A stretch of 64,000 bases of DNA, taken from contig NZ_CZQA01000001.1 in NCBI RefSeq assembly GCF_001458735.1, positions 1,302,001 to 1,366,000 on the forward strand, in the 5' to 3' direction. This DNA comes from Candidatus Nitrospira nitrosa. Its GTDB lineage: Bacteria; Nitrospirota; Nitrospiria; Nitrospirales; Nitrospiraceae. The notes beneath the pieces were generated by a model. That model was not told where the DNA came from and searched no databases. It worked only from the letters and a program-made list of their open reading frames with translations. Position 1 is the first letter of the stretch. The number at the start of each line of letters is the position of its first letter. Both the position numbers and the translations under genes were made by a program. This document shows positions 1-9,593 of this stretch, piece after piece.

Positions 1-445
1 TCACTGGGACGGTGTCCTTGGCGTGGCCGGTAACTTCGCGAATGGTCAGATGGAAACGATTGCCCGCATGGTGACCGGTGCGAAGCCGATTGCGATGGCG
101 TCCGAGGACGGTCACATTCAGGATGGTGTCATCGATGGAGAGGCTGGCGACCTGCTCAGGAGGCACACCTTGCAAAGAGATCATTTGCGTCGTGACGGCT
201 CGCGCGTCTTTCAGGCCTGCGACCCCGATGGCTTGCGCCTTGATCCCCAATGTCGAGGAGAGCCGTCGGACGAGATCGGGCGTGGAAAGACCACGCTTCG
301 TGATCGTGATGTAGAGGTGTTCTCCTTCGCCGCAGGGCAGGTAGAGGGGGCGCTCTTCAACCTGAAAGTCCTCAGGCACAGAACGCATTCGTCCACCGAT
401 TCCGGGAAGATCACTCGTCAGAAATGGTTCGTTCAGTGGTTCCAT
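1..445 (-). CDS. truD: tRNA pseudouridine(13) synthase TruD, 3' part cut by window edge
   Basis: Reading the minus strand from ATG at 445 gives 148 residues that run off the left edge. TruD isomerises U13 of tRNA(Glu) to pseudouridine. Visible family landmarks are EDFQVEE near residues 25-31, GEHLYITITK at 41-50 and the catalytic block GLKDARAVTTQ at 77-87; its Asp80 matches the numbering of the catalytic aspartate known in E. coli TruD. The start at 445 has a GGAG five bases upstream; an in-frame ATG at 463 is the alternative and a stop lies just before it. The gene is divergent from the phosphoesterase at 526. The C-terminal two thirds is outside the window. Confidence 0.9.
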   Translation of the reverse strand, partial: MEPLNEPFLTSDLPGIGGRMRSVPEDFQVEERPLYLPCGEGEHLYITITKRGLSTPDLVRRLSSTLGIKAQAIGVAGLKDARAVTTQMISLQGVPPEQVASLSIDDTILNVTVLGRHRNRLRTGHHAGNRFHLTIREVTGHAKDTVPV

Positions 446-525
446 CGGTTCTCCGTACGGCATCGACTCAGTAACCGCATGCTATACTTTTTCTGATCCA
501 TGGAGGGAAAAGGATTGAGGATAGG

Positions 526-1359
526 GTGAGTATGGGACGTACGTCGTCATGGCCCGATCTTTTGCGAGCTTCCATCGGCCATGCCATGGGCCAGTCTCTC
601 TATCAGCTGTTCAGCCTTGCTCCAGACTGGGAATTTGGTCTCTCCGACTATGAGGTGACACGATATACCCATATGCATGGGTTGCTTGCCGGGCATCGTG
701 CCGTCCATCTCACCGATCTACACATCGATCGATATTATCCGCGTCATGATCGTATTGTCCAAAACACCGGCGATCTCAGACCAGACTGGATTGTCATCAC
801 CGGCGACCTGCTCAATGTACCAGAAGGGCTGCCGCATCTGTTCCGGTTTCTCAGCCGTCTTCGCGACATTGCGCCAGTGTATGTGACCCTGGGCAATCAC
901 GATCATTACAGCGGGGTCTCGGTGACAGAGTATGCCGAACTGGCCGATCGGCACAAGATCACCTTGTTGGTGAACCAGAGTGCGGTTGTCTCAGTAGCAG
1001 GGGGAGAGTTGGTGATTGTCGGTGTCGATGATCCTTCGCTCCATCGGGCCGATCTGCGATGTCTGCCACCTCGCGCGGACCATCGCTTTACGCTGTTGCT
1101 GGCCCATGCACCGAATATTCTGGATCAAGTGGAGCCGCACCATGCCATCGATTTGATCTTGTGCGGGCACAGTCACGGTGGGCAGTGGCGGGTGCCGGGA
1201 GTTCCGGCCTTCTGGCTCCCGCCGGGATGTGGCGGCCGGGTTGCAGGCTGGCATCGGTCTGGTGTCCACAGGCTGTACGTCAATCGAGGACTCGGGTGGT
1301 CCTTTCTCCCCTTTCGATGGAACTGCCGGCCAGAAATCGCCCTCATCGAGTGGGTGTAA
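526..1359 (+). CDS. Calcineurin-like metallophosphoesterase (YkuE/YaeI type)
   Basis: 277 residues with all metal-binding motifs of the calcineurin-like phosphoesterase fold in order: DLH (64-66), GD (93-94), GNHD (123-126), a lone His in LAHAPN (about 194) and GHSHGGQ (214-220). These ligate a two-metal centre that hydrolyses phosphomono- or diesters. The HGGQ ending resembles the YkuE/YaeI branch, which acts on membrane or UDP-sugar lipids, but the substrate here is unknown. No clear signal peptide is seen. The start is GTG at 526 with GAGG about 8 bases upstream; ATG at 532 is possible. It is followed 113 bp later by the sigma-54 activator on the same strand. Confidence 0.85.
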   Translation: MSMGRTSSWPDLLRASIGHAMGQSLYQLFSLAPDWEFGLSDYEVTRYTHMHGLLAGHRAVHLTDLHIDRYYPRHDRIVQNTGDLRPDWIVITGDLLNVPEGLPHLFRFLSRLRDIAPVYVTLGNHDHYSGVSVTEYAELADRHKITLLVNQSAVVSVAGGELVIVGVDDPSLHRADLRCLPPRADHRFTLLLAHAPNILDQVEPHHAIDLILCGHSHGGQWRVPGVPAFWLPPGCGGRVAGWHRSGVHRLYVNRGLGWSFLPFRWNCRPEIALIEWV

Positions 1360-1472
1360 GCGAAACCCCAATCCAGATTCATACCCCAGAGACCCTATTT
1401 ACTCCCTCCAGGCCCATGGCATAGGATGAGCCGCTAGTTTGATGTTCCGCAATAACGTGTCACCGCATCTCG

Positions 1473-2981
1473 ATGCTCGATTTATCTTTTCAACCCACTC
1501 GGGAACAACTGGCGGCGCTCCTTTCTGTGAGTCGGCTACTCACCTCGTCGATGGATCTGCCTGCGCTGTTGAACCTGATCGTCAACTCCGCCGGAGAATT
1601 GCTGGCCTGTGAAGCCAGCAGTCTGTTTCTGGTCGATCCGACAGGGGAACAGTTAGTGCTCAAAGTGGCGACCGGACCCGTGAGCGGCGAGGTGAAAGAG
1701 CTGCGATTGAAGATGGGGGAAGGCATCGCCGGCTGGGTCGCCACACATCAGAAGGGGTTGATTGTGAACGATGCCCAGCACGATCCGCGTTTTGCGGCCT
1801 CGGTCGATCAGGCGACAGGGTTTGAGACCCGGTCGGTGCTGGCTGTGCCGCTTGTCGATCGCCAGCAGGTCGTCGGCGTGCTGGAAACGCTCAATACGGC
1901 CAAGGTGAAACAATTTGATCAGACCGATCTGGAGCTGTTGACCGCATTCAGTTCCTATGCCGCCGTGGCAGTACGAAACGCCAATCTGGTGGCGTCAATG
2001 CAGGAAGAGCGCGAGGTGCTGAAAGTCTCTCTAGAAGAACGGTACCGTACGTTGATTGCTGAAAGCCCGTCGATGCAGCGGGTCGTGGAGATGTCGAAAC
2101 GGGCAGCGCAGAGCGACAGCACCGTGCTCCTCCTCGGAGAGAGCGGCGTCGGGAAAGAAATTTTGGCCCGGTCGATTCACAATTGGAGTCCGCGCGCGGC
2201 CAAACCCTTCGTCGCAGTCAATTGCGCGGCGCTGTCCGACCATCTGCTCGAGAGCGAACTGTTTGGGCATGAAAAAGGGGCGTTCACAGGAGCTCATCAA
2301 CAGAAGAAGGGGTTGTTGGAAATCGCGCAGGGCGGCACCCTGTTTCTCGATGAGATCGGCGACATGAAGCCGGCGTTACAGGCGAAATTGCTCCGGGTGC
2401 TGCAAGATCGGGAATTTGATCGGGTCGGGGGGACGCAAGCGATCAAGGTCGACATTCGTGTGATCGCCGCGACCAACCAAGACTTGGTCAGTGCCATCGC
2501 CGATGGACGATTTCGCAACGATCTCTACTTTCGGCTGAACGTCATTAGCCTGATGATCCCACCCCTCCGGGAGCGGAGAGAAGACATCCCGGCGCTGGTC
2601 ACCTTCTTTGTCGCCCGGTATGCGAAAGAGCTGAAGCGGCCTCGGATGAGCATCCACCAGAATGCAGTCGCAGCAGTCCAGCACTACGCCTGGCCCGGCA
2701 ATGTGCGTGAACTGGCGAACATTATCGAGCGCGCCGTGGTGTTGGCCCATGACGACGTGATTACCGTGGACGATCTCTCCCTCGAGCACAGAGAGCCGAG
2801 TGAGCCCTGGACGGTCCCGCTGATGGACTTGCCCTTTCACGCGTCGGTGGAAGAGTTCAAACGTCAGCGCGTGCTGGAGGCGATCGGGCAATCCGGGGGC
2901 AACAAGACCAAGGCGGCTCAGGCGTTGCAGCTGCAACCGACCTATCTGTCCCGCCTCTGTAAGCAGCTGAATATTTCGTAA
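1473..2981 (+). CDS. Sigma-54-dependent activator, GAF-AAA+-Fis HTH
   Basis: 502 residues. An N-terminal GAF sensor domain (about 15-170) replaces the phospho-receiver of NtrC. The AAA+ core follows, with Walker A GESGVGKE (222-229), the sigma-54-contacting loop GAFTGA (269-274) and Walker B FLDEIGD (291-297). A C-terminal Fis-type helix-turn-helix (about 470-500) has NKTKAAQALQLQPTYLSRL. The protein should bind upstream dyads and open sigma-54 promoters by ATP hydrolysis in response to a ligand, redox or partner signal sensed by GAF. It is convergent with the TolC gene and lies at the edge of a locus with four sigma-54 promoters carrying paired dyads, so it is the best local candidate for their regulator (inference). 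No TATC-N6-GATA dyad is seen before its own start. Confidence 0.93.
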   Translation: MLDLSFQPTREQLAALLSVSRLLTSSMDLPALLNLIVNSAGELLACEASSLFLVDPTGEQLVLKVATGPVSGEVKELRLKMGEGIAGWVATHQKGLIVNDAQHDPRFAASVDQATGFETRSVLAVPLVDRQQVVGVLETLNTAKVKQFDQTDLELLTAFSSYAAVAVRNANLVASMQEEREVLKVSLEERYRTLIAESPSMQRVVEMSKRAAQSDSTVLLLGESGVGKEILARSIHNWSPRAAKPFVAVNCAALSDHLLESELFGHEKGAFTGAHQQKKGLLEIAQGGTLFLDEIGDMKPALQAKLLRVLQDREFDRVGGTQAIKVDIRVIAATNQDLVSAIADGRFRNDLYFRLNVISLMIPPLRERREDIPALVTFFVARYAKELKRPRMSIHQNAVAAVQHYAWPGNVRELANIIERAVVLAHDDVITVDDLSLEHREPSEPWTVPLMDLPFHASVEEFKRQRVLEAIGQSGGNKTKAAQALQLQPTYLSRLCKQLNIS

Positions 2982-3048
2982 GAAGGTCTCATGGGCAAAT
3001 TCAGGATTGATGCGATCGTGAACAGCGTTGACCTTCGTGAGAGCGCGG

Positions 3049-4464
3049 TCAGCCCCGTGCCAGCCAGCCGTTGATTTCTTCGATATCGTTTCGCGAGAGC
3101 GTTCCACCCCAGACCCGTAAGGCCACCAAAGACCGGATGTAGTCATAACGGGCCCGGGCATGGGCGAACCGGGATTTTAGGAGATTCTTTTTCGCCTCCA
3201 GCAGCGCGATGATCGTCGCCGCGCCCAATTCATAACCCCGTTGCTGGCCATCCCGGGCCTTGATGCGCGCCTCCACCTCACGCGCCGTTGAGGCCATCCG
3301 CGCATACCCCGTCTGCGCATTCAGATAGGCGGTCTTCGTCTCCCGTTCGATCTCGCGTTGTTTTTGGAGGTGCTTGTACCTGGTCATTTCAAATCGAGCA
3401 AGAGCTTCGCGCTCCCCCGCCTTCATGCTGCCCCCGGAGAAGAGGGGGACTGTGACCTGCACGCCTAAGCTTCCGACCGTGTAGGGGTCCAGTTGCCGAT
3501 TGTCGAATCCGCCGTTCTTCGCATATATGCCGGACATCTGGAGGGACACTTGCGGCAGATGGTTGGCCCACTGACTGGCCATGCTCTTGGCGGTTGCGTC
3601 CAGCGCATACCGCAAGGCCTGGATTGCTGGATGATGCTCGACGGCGTTGGCCACCCACTGATCGGTCTGTCCGGGTACCGGCGGCAACTCTGCTCTCGTG
3701 AATCTCGCCAGATCGGTGACCGGAATCCCAACTACCTCCCGTACCTTTTCCAACGCGACGGCTTTCGCATTGAGGATCTCCAGTTCGCGCGTTCTGAGCG
3801 TGTGGGAGAATGCCTCCACCTCATAGAGATCAGTCACCTTGGCCATCGTGCGCTCGTACAGTCGGCGGATCCGTTGTGTCTCCCCATCGGTCAGTTCCAG
3901 CTCACTCTGCACGTAGCTGGCTTCATCCTGGGCTTCCAAGTATTCCAAGTACCGATCGACCAGCTCGGTGGCGAGGCTCAGGCGAGCATCCGCCAAGTCC
4001 TGCTCTGCCTGTTTGATGGAGAACCCGGCGCCTTCATAAGCCCGGTATGACGCAAGGTCGAACAGGGCTTGCCGAGCCTGCACCACGCCGCGCAACCCTT
4101 CATACTGCGTGGTGAGCTCCCTTGTCTGCCCGGTGAACAGGTTAGACGTGTCCTGCGTCAATTCGTTCCATGTCACATTGCCGGTGGCCGATACTTGCGG
4201 CAAGAGCTTGCTTCGCGCCTGATCGTGCAGCGCTTCGGCCTGGACGATAGAATACTTCCGGCCCTCCAGGACCGGATTGGTCTTCAACGCGAGATCGTAG
4301 AGGTGCAGCAACGTCGCGGCTGGTTCTTCGGCGGCCGTGGCCACCGGAGAGAGGAACGAACAGATCAGCACACACACCAGCAGGGGTGTCATCGTCGTAG
4401 ATTCGTGGTGGCACGGGCCGTCAGCACAGCCGCTGTGTGGGTATGAGCGATGGTCTTGTGTCAC
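3049..4464 (-). CDS. TolC-family outer membrane channel of the type I secretion system
   Basis: 471 residues, an outer-membrane efflux protein that would form the trimeric outer-membrane and periplasmic tunnel for the ABC/HlyD pair encoded just upstream. Long amphipathic helices with the two-fold repeat typical of TolC fill residues 50-460. A hydrophobic segment after Met25 (TPLLVCVLICSFLSPVATAA) is the signal peptide. The upstream GTG at 4464 is taken as start because GAGGAG sits six bases before it, at the end of the HlyD gene. ATG at 4392 gives a cleaner signal peptide but has no ribosome site. It is the last gene of the RTX-A/ABC/HlyD/TolC unit, three bases after the HlyD stop. Confidence 0.88.
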   Translation of the reverse strand: MTQDHRSYPHSGCADGPCHHESTTMTPLLVCVLICSFLSPVATAAEEPAATLLHLYDLALKTNPVLEGRKYSIVQAEALHDQARSKLLPQVSATGNVTWNELTQDTSNLFTGQTRELTTQYEGLRGVVQARQALFDLASYRAYEGAGFSIKQAEQDLADARLSLATELVDRYLEYLEAQDEASYVQSELELTDGETQRIRRLYERTMAKVTDLYEVEAFSHTLRTRELEILNAKAVALEKVREVVGIPVTDLARFTRAELPPVPGQTDQWVANAVEHHPAIQALRYALDATAKSMASQWANHLPQVSLQMSGIYAKNGGFDNRQLDPYTVGSLGVQVTVPLFSGGSMKAGEREALARFEMTRYKHLQKQREIERETKTAYLNAQTGYARMASTAREVEARIKARDGQQRGYELGAATIIALLEAKKNLLKSRFAHARARYDYIRSLVALRVWGGTLSRNDIEEINGWLARG

Positions 4465-4467
4465 GGC

Positions 4468-5808
4468 TTACTCCTCAATCAAGGCCCGTTTGAAGGTATC
4501 GGTCAGGGGCTTCATCACATATTGCAGCAGGGTCCGTGAGCCGGTCTGGATGAGGACCTCCGCCGGCATCCCCGGCACCAAGGCAAGATCGGCGGCGCGC
4601 AAGGCCTGAAGACCGTCGGGAGAGACCTCCACACGGGCCAGGTAGTACGCGCTGTCGCCGCCATTGTTTTCTTTGAGGTCTCGCACCAGCCGATCCGCCG
4701 ACACACTGATTAGCCTGCCCTCGATCATGGGAAGATCCCGGGTCTTGAAGGCGCTGAAGCGCACCTCCGCCACCTGACCCACCGTGACCCGATCAATATC
4801 GATGGGCGCCACTTGGGCTTCGATGATCAGTTTCTGATGGTGGGGCACGATGTCGAGCAGCCGTCCCCCCGGTGGAATGACGGCCCCAATGGTATGCAGC
4901 GTCAGCCCCAGGACCATCCCTGAGACGGGCGCCGTGATGACTGTTCGGTCGACCGTCCGCTCCAGCGCCTGTACTTTTTCGCGCAGGCCGAACAGGTCTG
5001 CCTGGACCTCGCTCAGTTCTTTTGCCACCTCTCGCTGCAGGTCTTTGTGTAACTGGAGAATTTTTAGTTCGATTTCGGCGATCTGTAATTCGCTTGCCGC
5101 CATCTCGGAGACCAGTTGGCCACGGTGCCCTTCACTCTGCGCCAGGGCCCGGTTCAGCTCCTCGACCTTCTGTTTCTCGGTAAAGCCTTCCTTCAAAAGC
5201 ATCGTGAAGTCCGCCACGTCACTGCGATAGGACTCCACCAGGCGGTCTTTGCTGTACCGCTGTGCCTGGAGGCCTGTTACTTTGGCTCGTAGTTGCTCGA
5301 TCTGTCGGCGATACACCGCGCGCTCCCCCTCCTGTGCCGTCCGGCGAGCCTGAAAGGTGAGATCTTGTACCCGCATGGCGTCCTGAGCGCGTGGATCCGT
5401 GTGGTGCGCGAGTAAGTCGTGAGGATATTGGACAACCGGCAGTCGATCGCGCTGTGCGGTGAGTCGGGCTTCCTGCGCAACACGGCTATAGAGCTGCCCG
5501 CGCAAGACCTCCAACTGGGCCCGCGCGTGGGTCTCATCCAGCGTGGCCAGCACCTGGCCTTGCTGCACGGCGTCTCCGTCATGCACCGCCAGCGTGCGGA
5601 TGATCCCGCCTTCGAGATGCTGCACAGTTTTCCGATAGTGCTCGACGGTGATGACGCCGGGGGCTAAGGCGGCACTGTGGAGCGGAGCCAGCGAGGCCCA
5701 GGTCCCGAATCCGCCGAAGACCACCAGCACCAGGGCCAAGCCTTGCCAGCGGATGGCACGGTCGTCGCTCAAGACTGGGTGTGAAACCGCAAGGGCCTGT
5801 TCAGCCAT
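4468..5808 (-). CDS. HlyD-family type I secretion adaptor (membrane fusion protein)
   Basis: 446 residues from ATG 5808 (AGGAGG seven bases upstream). A single N-terminal membrane helix (about 22-43) is followed by the HlyD lipoyl half motif around GGIIRTLAVHDGDAVQQGQ, a long coiled coil (about 110-290), the second lipoyl half (TAPVSGMVLGL) and a beta-barrel ending near VPGMPAEVLIQTG. This is the order seen in PrtE/HlyD adaptors that link the inner-membrane ABC exporter to TolC. Its ATG overlaps the stop of the ABC gene by 8 bp, indicating translational coupling. The larger open frame extends upstream to 6015, but that part lies inside the ABC gene and has no adaptor similarity. Confidence 0.93.
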   Translation of the reverse strand: MAEQALAVSHPVLSDDRAIRWQGLALVLVVFGGFGTWASLAPLHSAALAPGVITVEHYRKTVQHLEGGIIRTLAVHDGDAVQQGQVLATLDETHARAQLEVLRGQLYSRVAQEARLTAQRDRLPVVQYPHDLLAHHTDPRAQDAMRVQDLTFQARRTAQEGERAVYRRQIEQLRAKVTGLQAQRYSKDRLVESYRSDVADFTMLLKEGFTEKQKVEELNRALAQSEGHRGQLVSEMAASELQIAEIELKILQLHKDLQREVAKELSEVQADLFGLREKVQALERTVDRTVITAPVSGMVLGLTLHTIGAVIPPGGRLLDIVPHHQKLIIEAQVAPIDIDRVTVGQVAEVRFSAFKTRDLPMIEGRLISVSADRLVRDLKENNGGDSAYYLARVEVSPDGLQALRAADLALVPGMPAEVLIQTGSRTLLQYVMKPLTDTFKRALIEE

Positions 5809-7630
5809 GGAGCACCTCCTCACTTGATCGCAACAGACTTGTGACCCTGTCAGGGCCTGAGACGACCGGCCTCGTACGGGGTACGGGTGCTGGTCCTGCC
5901 TGTTGCGGTGGGACAGCCGGCGGAGCAAGCGCGGCCAGCACCGCTTCACGAGGCCCGTACCGAACCAGTGTGCCACCGGCGAGCAGCGCGACCTTGTGCA
6001 CCGCCTGAAGCACATGCGGGCGATGTGTGACCAGTACCACCGTACAGCCGTCTTGTTGTAAGTGCCGGAGCGTGGTCAGCAGCGCGGCTTCTCCGGCCTG
6101 GTCGAGGTTCGCATTGGGTTCATCGAGCACCACCAGGCGTGGGCGTCCATAGATCGCCCGGGCAATCCCGATCCGTTGCCGTTGTCCCGCCGAGAGGGCG
6201 ACACCGTTTCCGATCAGCGGCGTGTCGTACGCCTGCGGCAAGGTCACGATCATCTCGTGGATGCCCGCCCATCGCGCCGCTTCCACTACCCGATCCGTCT
6301 CAACCGGACCGAAACGAGCGATGTTCTCGGCCACCGTGCCATCCAGTAATTCGACATCTTGCGGCAGGTAGCCGATGGACGGGCCCAGTTGTGTCCGATC
6401 CCAGTTGGAGACGTCCGCACCATCCAGGCAGACCCGCCCACGCGCCGGAGGGCACAACCCGAGGATCGCCCGGGCCAGGGTGGATTTGCCGGCGGCGCTC
6501 GGGCCGACCAACGCCACTGTCGTTCCCGGTTCGATCGTCAGGCTGATCCCGTTGAGAATGGGTTCACTCCGACCTGGCGTCGTGAGGACGAGATCCTGCA
6601 GGGTGAGGTGTCCGCGCAACGGCGGCAGCGGCATGCGGGTGATTCGTTCCGGAATGGTGTGGAGCAGGTGGTCGAGACGGTGATAGGCTTCGCGTGCGCC
6701 GAGCACGCCGCGCCACCCTGCGATCAAGTGATCCAGCGGGGCGAGGGCGCGTCCCAGCAGAATCGATCCGGAGATGACGAGTCCCGGTGTGATCTGCTTC
6801 TGAACGGCCAGATACGCCCCGAGTCCCAACACCAGGGATTGAATCGTCAGCCGGAACGTCCGCGACAGGGCGTTGATCAAGCCGGCCGTGGTGCTGGCCC
6901 GACTCTGCAGCGTGAGGACGCGGCACTGTTTCGCGCGCCAGCGGGCTCGCAGGTGCGGCAGCAGGCCCATGGCCTCGACGACTTCGGCATTGCGGAGCTG
7001 GCGTTGGGTACACTGGGTGGCGTCGATCGAGTCCCGGTTCGCGTCTGCCAGATCGCTGCGGGTCGCCAGTTCATTCCAGATCGCAAGCCCCGTTAACAGG
7101 AGGATGGAGAGGACTGCCACTGTTCCGAAATACACATGAAACAGGAACATGAGTCCGACATAGATCGGCATCCAGGGCACATCGAACAAGGCCAGTAATC
7201 CCGGGCCGGTCAAGCACTGCCGGATCTGCAGAAGATCGTTTAGGGGCTGAGCGGTGGAGACGGCGCCGCTGCTCCTGAGGGAGTGGGAGAAGACCGCGTC
7301 AAAGACCCGGTCCCCCAGCTGTTCGTCGAGTCGAACACTCGTTGCCACCAAGAGTCTGGTGCGGATCCATTCAAGTCCACCCAGGACCAGGAAGAGAAAG
7401 ACGGTGATGAGCGAAAGCATCAGCAACGTCGAGGCACTCCCGCTCATCAGCACGCGGTCATACACTGCCAGCATATAGAGGGTCGGCACCAGCATCAGCA
7501 GATTCACGAACAGGCTAAAGAAGGCCGTGGTCAGAAAGGATCCACGACAGGCGATCAAGGCTCGGCGCAGATCGGACGAGTGACTTATCGGCTGAGGAGA
7601 CGGATTTGGATGTATTGGATTCAGTAACAT
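5801..7630 (-). CDS. Type I secretion ABC permease/ATPase (PrtD type)
   Basis: 609 residues from ATG 7630. The N-terminal half is a type I exporter membrane domain (about 30-320) with several hydrophobic helices. The C-terminal half is a complete nucleotide-binding domain with Walker A GPSAAGKS, signature LSAGQRQR, Walker B LVVLDEPNANLD and the switch His in VTHRP. No C39 peptidase or CLD domain precedes the membrane part, which fits the PrtD/AprD/HasD group that exports RTX proteases and other proteins with C-terminal uncleaved signals. It lies directly downstream of RTX-A, its likely substrate together with the other five RTX proteins, since no second exporter is seen in the window. An in-frame ATG at 7678 is an alternative start. 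Confidence 0.94.
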   Translation of the reverse strand: MLLNPIHPNPSPQPISHSSDLRRALIACRGSFLTTAFFSLFVNLLMLVPTLYMLAVYDRVLMSGSASTLLMLSLITVFLFLVLGGLEWIRTRLLVATSVRLDEQLGDRVFDAVFSHSLRSSGAVSTAQPLNDLLQIRQCLTGPGLLALFDVPWMPIYVGLMFLFHVYFGTVAVLSILLLTGLAIWNELATRSDLADANRDSIDATQCTQRQLRNAEVVEAMGLLPHLRARWRAKQCRVLTLQSRASTTAGLINALSRTFRLTIQSLVLGLGAYLAVQKQITPGLVISGSILLGRALAPLDHLIAGWRGVLGAREAYHRLDHLLHTIPERITRMPLPPLRGHLTLQDLVLTTPGRSEPILNGISLTIEPGTTVALVGPSAAGKSTLARAILGLCPPARGRVCLDGADVSNWDRTQLGPSIGYLPQDVELLDGTVAENIARFGPVETDRVVEAARWAGIHEMIVTLPQAYDTPLIGNGVALSAGQRQRIGIARAIYGRPRLVVLDEPNANLDQAGEAALLTTLRHLQQDGCTVVLVTHRPHVLQAVHKVALLAGGTLVRYGPREAVLAALAPPAVPPQQAGPAPVPRTRPVVSGPDRVTSLLRSSEEVLHG

Positions 7631-7704
7631 GGCTATTCTCAATCTCTGTTGCGGCCCACCGAGAGCGCTCTGCTTCACGAGCGCCTCCGGTGAAGGCAGG
7701 TGGT

Positions 7705-9354
7705 TTACAGCAGAATGTCGGTGCCAGTTCCGCCGACGGTGAGTGCCGGGGTCCCAACAAGCTGAATCTGGAACTCCGGCGTCGCATCGCCATCGACGTT
7801 GCCGTACAGCACACCGCCGGTATACCAGAGTGTGCCCGCGCCGCCGGGCGTCGACCCTTTCCAGGTGAACGCTTGGTTGCCTGTGACCAACACATTGGCG
7901 TCGATATCCCGTAGATCGATTTGGTCCCCAAGCGCTGTCCCTGCGCCGGAAAATCCGGTGATCACATCGCGGCCCGTACTGGTCGGACTCTCGCTGACGG
8001 CGTTGTAGTCAAAACGATCGTTCCCCGCACCTCCGTTCAGCTGATCGCGCCCACTGCCACCTCTGAGGACGTCGTTGCCGTTGCCGCCATTGAGGGTGTC
8101 GTTCCCCGTGCCACCGCTTAGGGTGTCATTGCCATTCAGGCCGGAAAGTACGTTGTTGGCGCTGTTGCCGCTGAGGGTATTGTTCAGCCCATTGCCGGTG
8201 CCATTGATGGCCGAGGAGCCCGTCAGGGTGAGATGTTCAATCGCGTTGTTCAGCGTGTGGGTCACCGATGCCTGGACAGTATCTACCCCTTGTTCGGCAA
8301 AGGTTTCCGCTGCCACATCATTGACATGGTCCACGACATAGGTATCGTTGCCATCGCCCCCATTCATGTTGTCGGCACCGGTTCCCCCATTCAGCAGGTC
8401 GTTGCCAACCCCACCGATCAAAGTGTCTGTCCCAGCCCCACCGAATAGCTGGTCGTCGCCCAATAGCCCAAAGAGGATGTTATTGGCTCCGTTGCCGGTG
8501 AGAAGATTGTCTTGTGCGTTGCCTGTACCATCGATTGAGGCTGGCCCGGTCAGAGTCAGGCGTTCGATGGTCCCGCCCAGGGTATAGCTGATGCTGCTCT
8601 GGACGGTATCGATGTCACTGGTCGAGCCCAAGTCGATGACGCTATCCATGAGGTGGTCGACCACATAGGTATCGCTGCCGTTCCCCCCGTCCATCGTGTC
8701 GACACCAGCCCCTCCATTCAGCACGTCATTTCCACCGCCGCCGAGGAGGCTATCGTCGCCGTCGAGACCGGACAAAACATTGTTGGAAACGTTGCCGGTG
8801 ATGATATTGGCATTCCCATTACCCGTGCCGATGGTGCCGCTCCCAATAAGGGTGAGGTGCTCAAACCCGAAACCCAGGGTATGATTTATATGTGCCTGCA
8901 CATGGTCCACTCCGCCTGCCGCATTGTTGGAGAACTCTTCCACCACGTCGCCCTCTTCTACGTCATAGAAATCGTTGCCGTTGCCACCGAAGAGAATGTC
9001 TGCCCCGAGCCCACCGGACAAGTCGTCATCACCATCGTCACCTTCGAGGATGTCATTTCCGCTCTCGCCGCTCAGCACGTCGGCCCCGAGCCCACCGGAC
9101 AAGTAGTCATCACCATCACCCCCGATGAGATAGTCCTGGCCGCCGTCACCGAACAGTCCGTCGCCCCCGCCCTCGCCTCGCAGAATGTCGTTGCCGGCAC
9201 CGCCATTCAGAGCATCGCCTCCGTCACCACCAAACAGTTGGTCGATGCCGTCCAGGCCGTTGAGTATGTCGTCCCCCGCAAGTCCATTAATCACATCGTC
9301 TCCCGCCGTTCCATTTAGTTTGTCATTGAACGGTGTTCCGTTTATGGTTGCCAT
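7705..9354 (-). CDS. RTX-A: beta-roll calcium-binding protein secreted by type I pathway
   Basis: 549 residues made almost wholly of GGxGxDxLxGG nonapeptide runs. These alternate with spacer modules of the form [11 protein letters not shown]...[17 protein letters not shown]. No N-terminal enzyme domain, no Sec signal and no cysteine are seen, as expected for a type I substrate that folds on calcium outside the cell. The C-terminal about 100 residues ([20 protein letters not shown] to TDILL) match those of RTX-C and RTX-D and resemble the serralysin C-terminal domain. The hydrophobic end TDILL is the likely export signal. The start has AAAGGAG upstream. It is the first gene of the unit that also carries the exporter, driven by promoter module A. 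The function may be adhesive or matrix-forming (inference). Confidence 0.9.
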   Translation of the reverse strand: MATINGTPFNDKLNGTAGDDVINGLAGDDILNGLDGIDQLFGGDGGDALNGGAGNDILRGEGGGDGLFGDGGQDYLIGGDGDDYLSGGLGADVLSGESGNDILEGDDGDDDLSGGLGADILFGGNGNDFYDVEEGDVVEEFSNNAAGGVDHVQAHINHTLGFGFEHLTLIGSGTIGTGNGNANIITGNVSNNVLSGLDGDDSLLGGGGNDVLNGGAGVDTMDGGNGSDTYVVDHLMDSVIDLGSTSDIDTVQSSISYTLGGTIERLTLTGPASIDGTGNAQDNLLTGNGANNILFGLLGDDQLFGGAGTDTLIGGVGNDLLNGGTGADNMNGGDGNDTYVVDHVNDVAAETFAEQGVDTVQASVTHTLNNAIEHLTLTGSSAINGTGNGLNNTLSGNSANNVLSGLNGNDTLSGGTGNDTLNGGNGNDVLRGGSGRDQLNGGAGNDRFDYNAVSESPTSTGRDVITGFSGAGTALGDQIDLRDIDANVLVTGNQAFTWKGSTPGGAGTLWYTGGVLYGNVDGDATPEFQIQLVGTPALTVGGTGTDILL

Positions 9355-9378
9355 GGTCGTCTCCTTTAGTGTGTGTTG

Positions 9379-9400
9379 GTGACCAGGATCTTCCGGCCAC
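9379..9400 (-). promoter_or_regulatory. Hairpin ahead of RTX-A ribosome site
   Basis: On the minus-strand RNA, GUGGCCGG pairs with CUGGUCAC (8 bp, two G-U pairs) around a 6-nt loop, 25-46 nt before the RTX-A start. A hairpin lies at the same place before the other five RTX genes with different stem sequence, so pairing rather than sequence is kept. It may affect translation or mRNA stability. Confidence 0.5.
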
Positions 9401-9506
9401 GTTATTTGTTTGGTTGAGGGGGATCGGCTTTCTTTCCGGCTGTTCCCCCTGGTTCATTCCAGCATTCTCTGTTTCACATGAGTCCCGCTTCTCTAGACCG
9501 ACCCCA

Positions 9507-9569
9507 TCCCGGAGTGAGTGGCTCCCGAGGAGCGGCTTCGATTCCGGTGGTCTCCCGCAACCCGGTGCA
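9507..9569 (-). promoter_or_regulatory. Conserved 5' leader block, copy A
   Basis: About 60 nt starting close to the predicted transcription start of module A, similar to copies B, C and D. It keeps the framework TGCA..GGG..G..GGAG...ACC.GAATCG..GC..CTC..GG..C.ACTCA...GGGA on the minus strand. An internal hairpin GCUCC-UCG-GGAGC can form. The function is unknown; it could be structured leader RNA or an operator. Confidence 0.55.
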
Positions 9570-9579
9570 GCTGTCTATG

Positions 9580-9593
9580 GCAACATCGGTGCC
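9580..9593 (-). promoter_or_regulatory. Sigma-54 promoter A (-24/-12) for RTX-A and exporter genes
   Basis: The minus strand reads CGGCACCGATGTTGCCATA. GG and GC are separated by exactly 10 nt, as required for sigma-54 promoters (consensus TGGCAC-N5-TTGC). The start of transcription should fall near 9569, giving a leader of about 215 nt before RTX-A. Three more copies occur in the locus. Confidence 0.82.

Noticed and set aside
23-496. Plus-strand 157-residue frame at the left edge
   Set aside because: The minus strand encodes TruD with its catalytic GLKD motif over the same bases.
4069-4446. Open frames on the plus strand inside the TolC, HlyD, ABC and RTX genes
   Set aside because: They mirror strong minus-strand genes and have Arg/Pro-rich, low-information residues with no ribosome sites. 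The long plus-strand frames inside RTX genes (for example 13168-13857 and 15345-16031) come from the repetitive GC-rich codons.
9507-9569. Leader blocks as c-di-GMP, cobalamin or SAM riboswitches
   Set aside because: The conserved core strings of those classes are missing; they are only called conserved leader of unknown kind.
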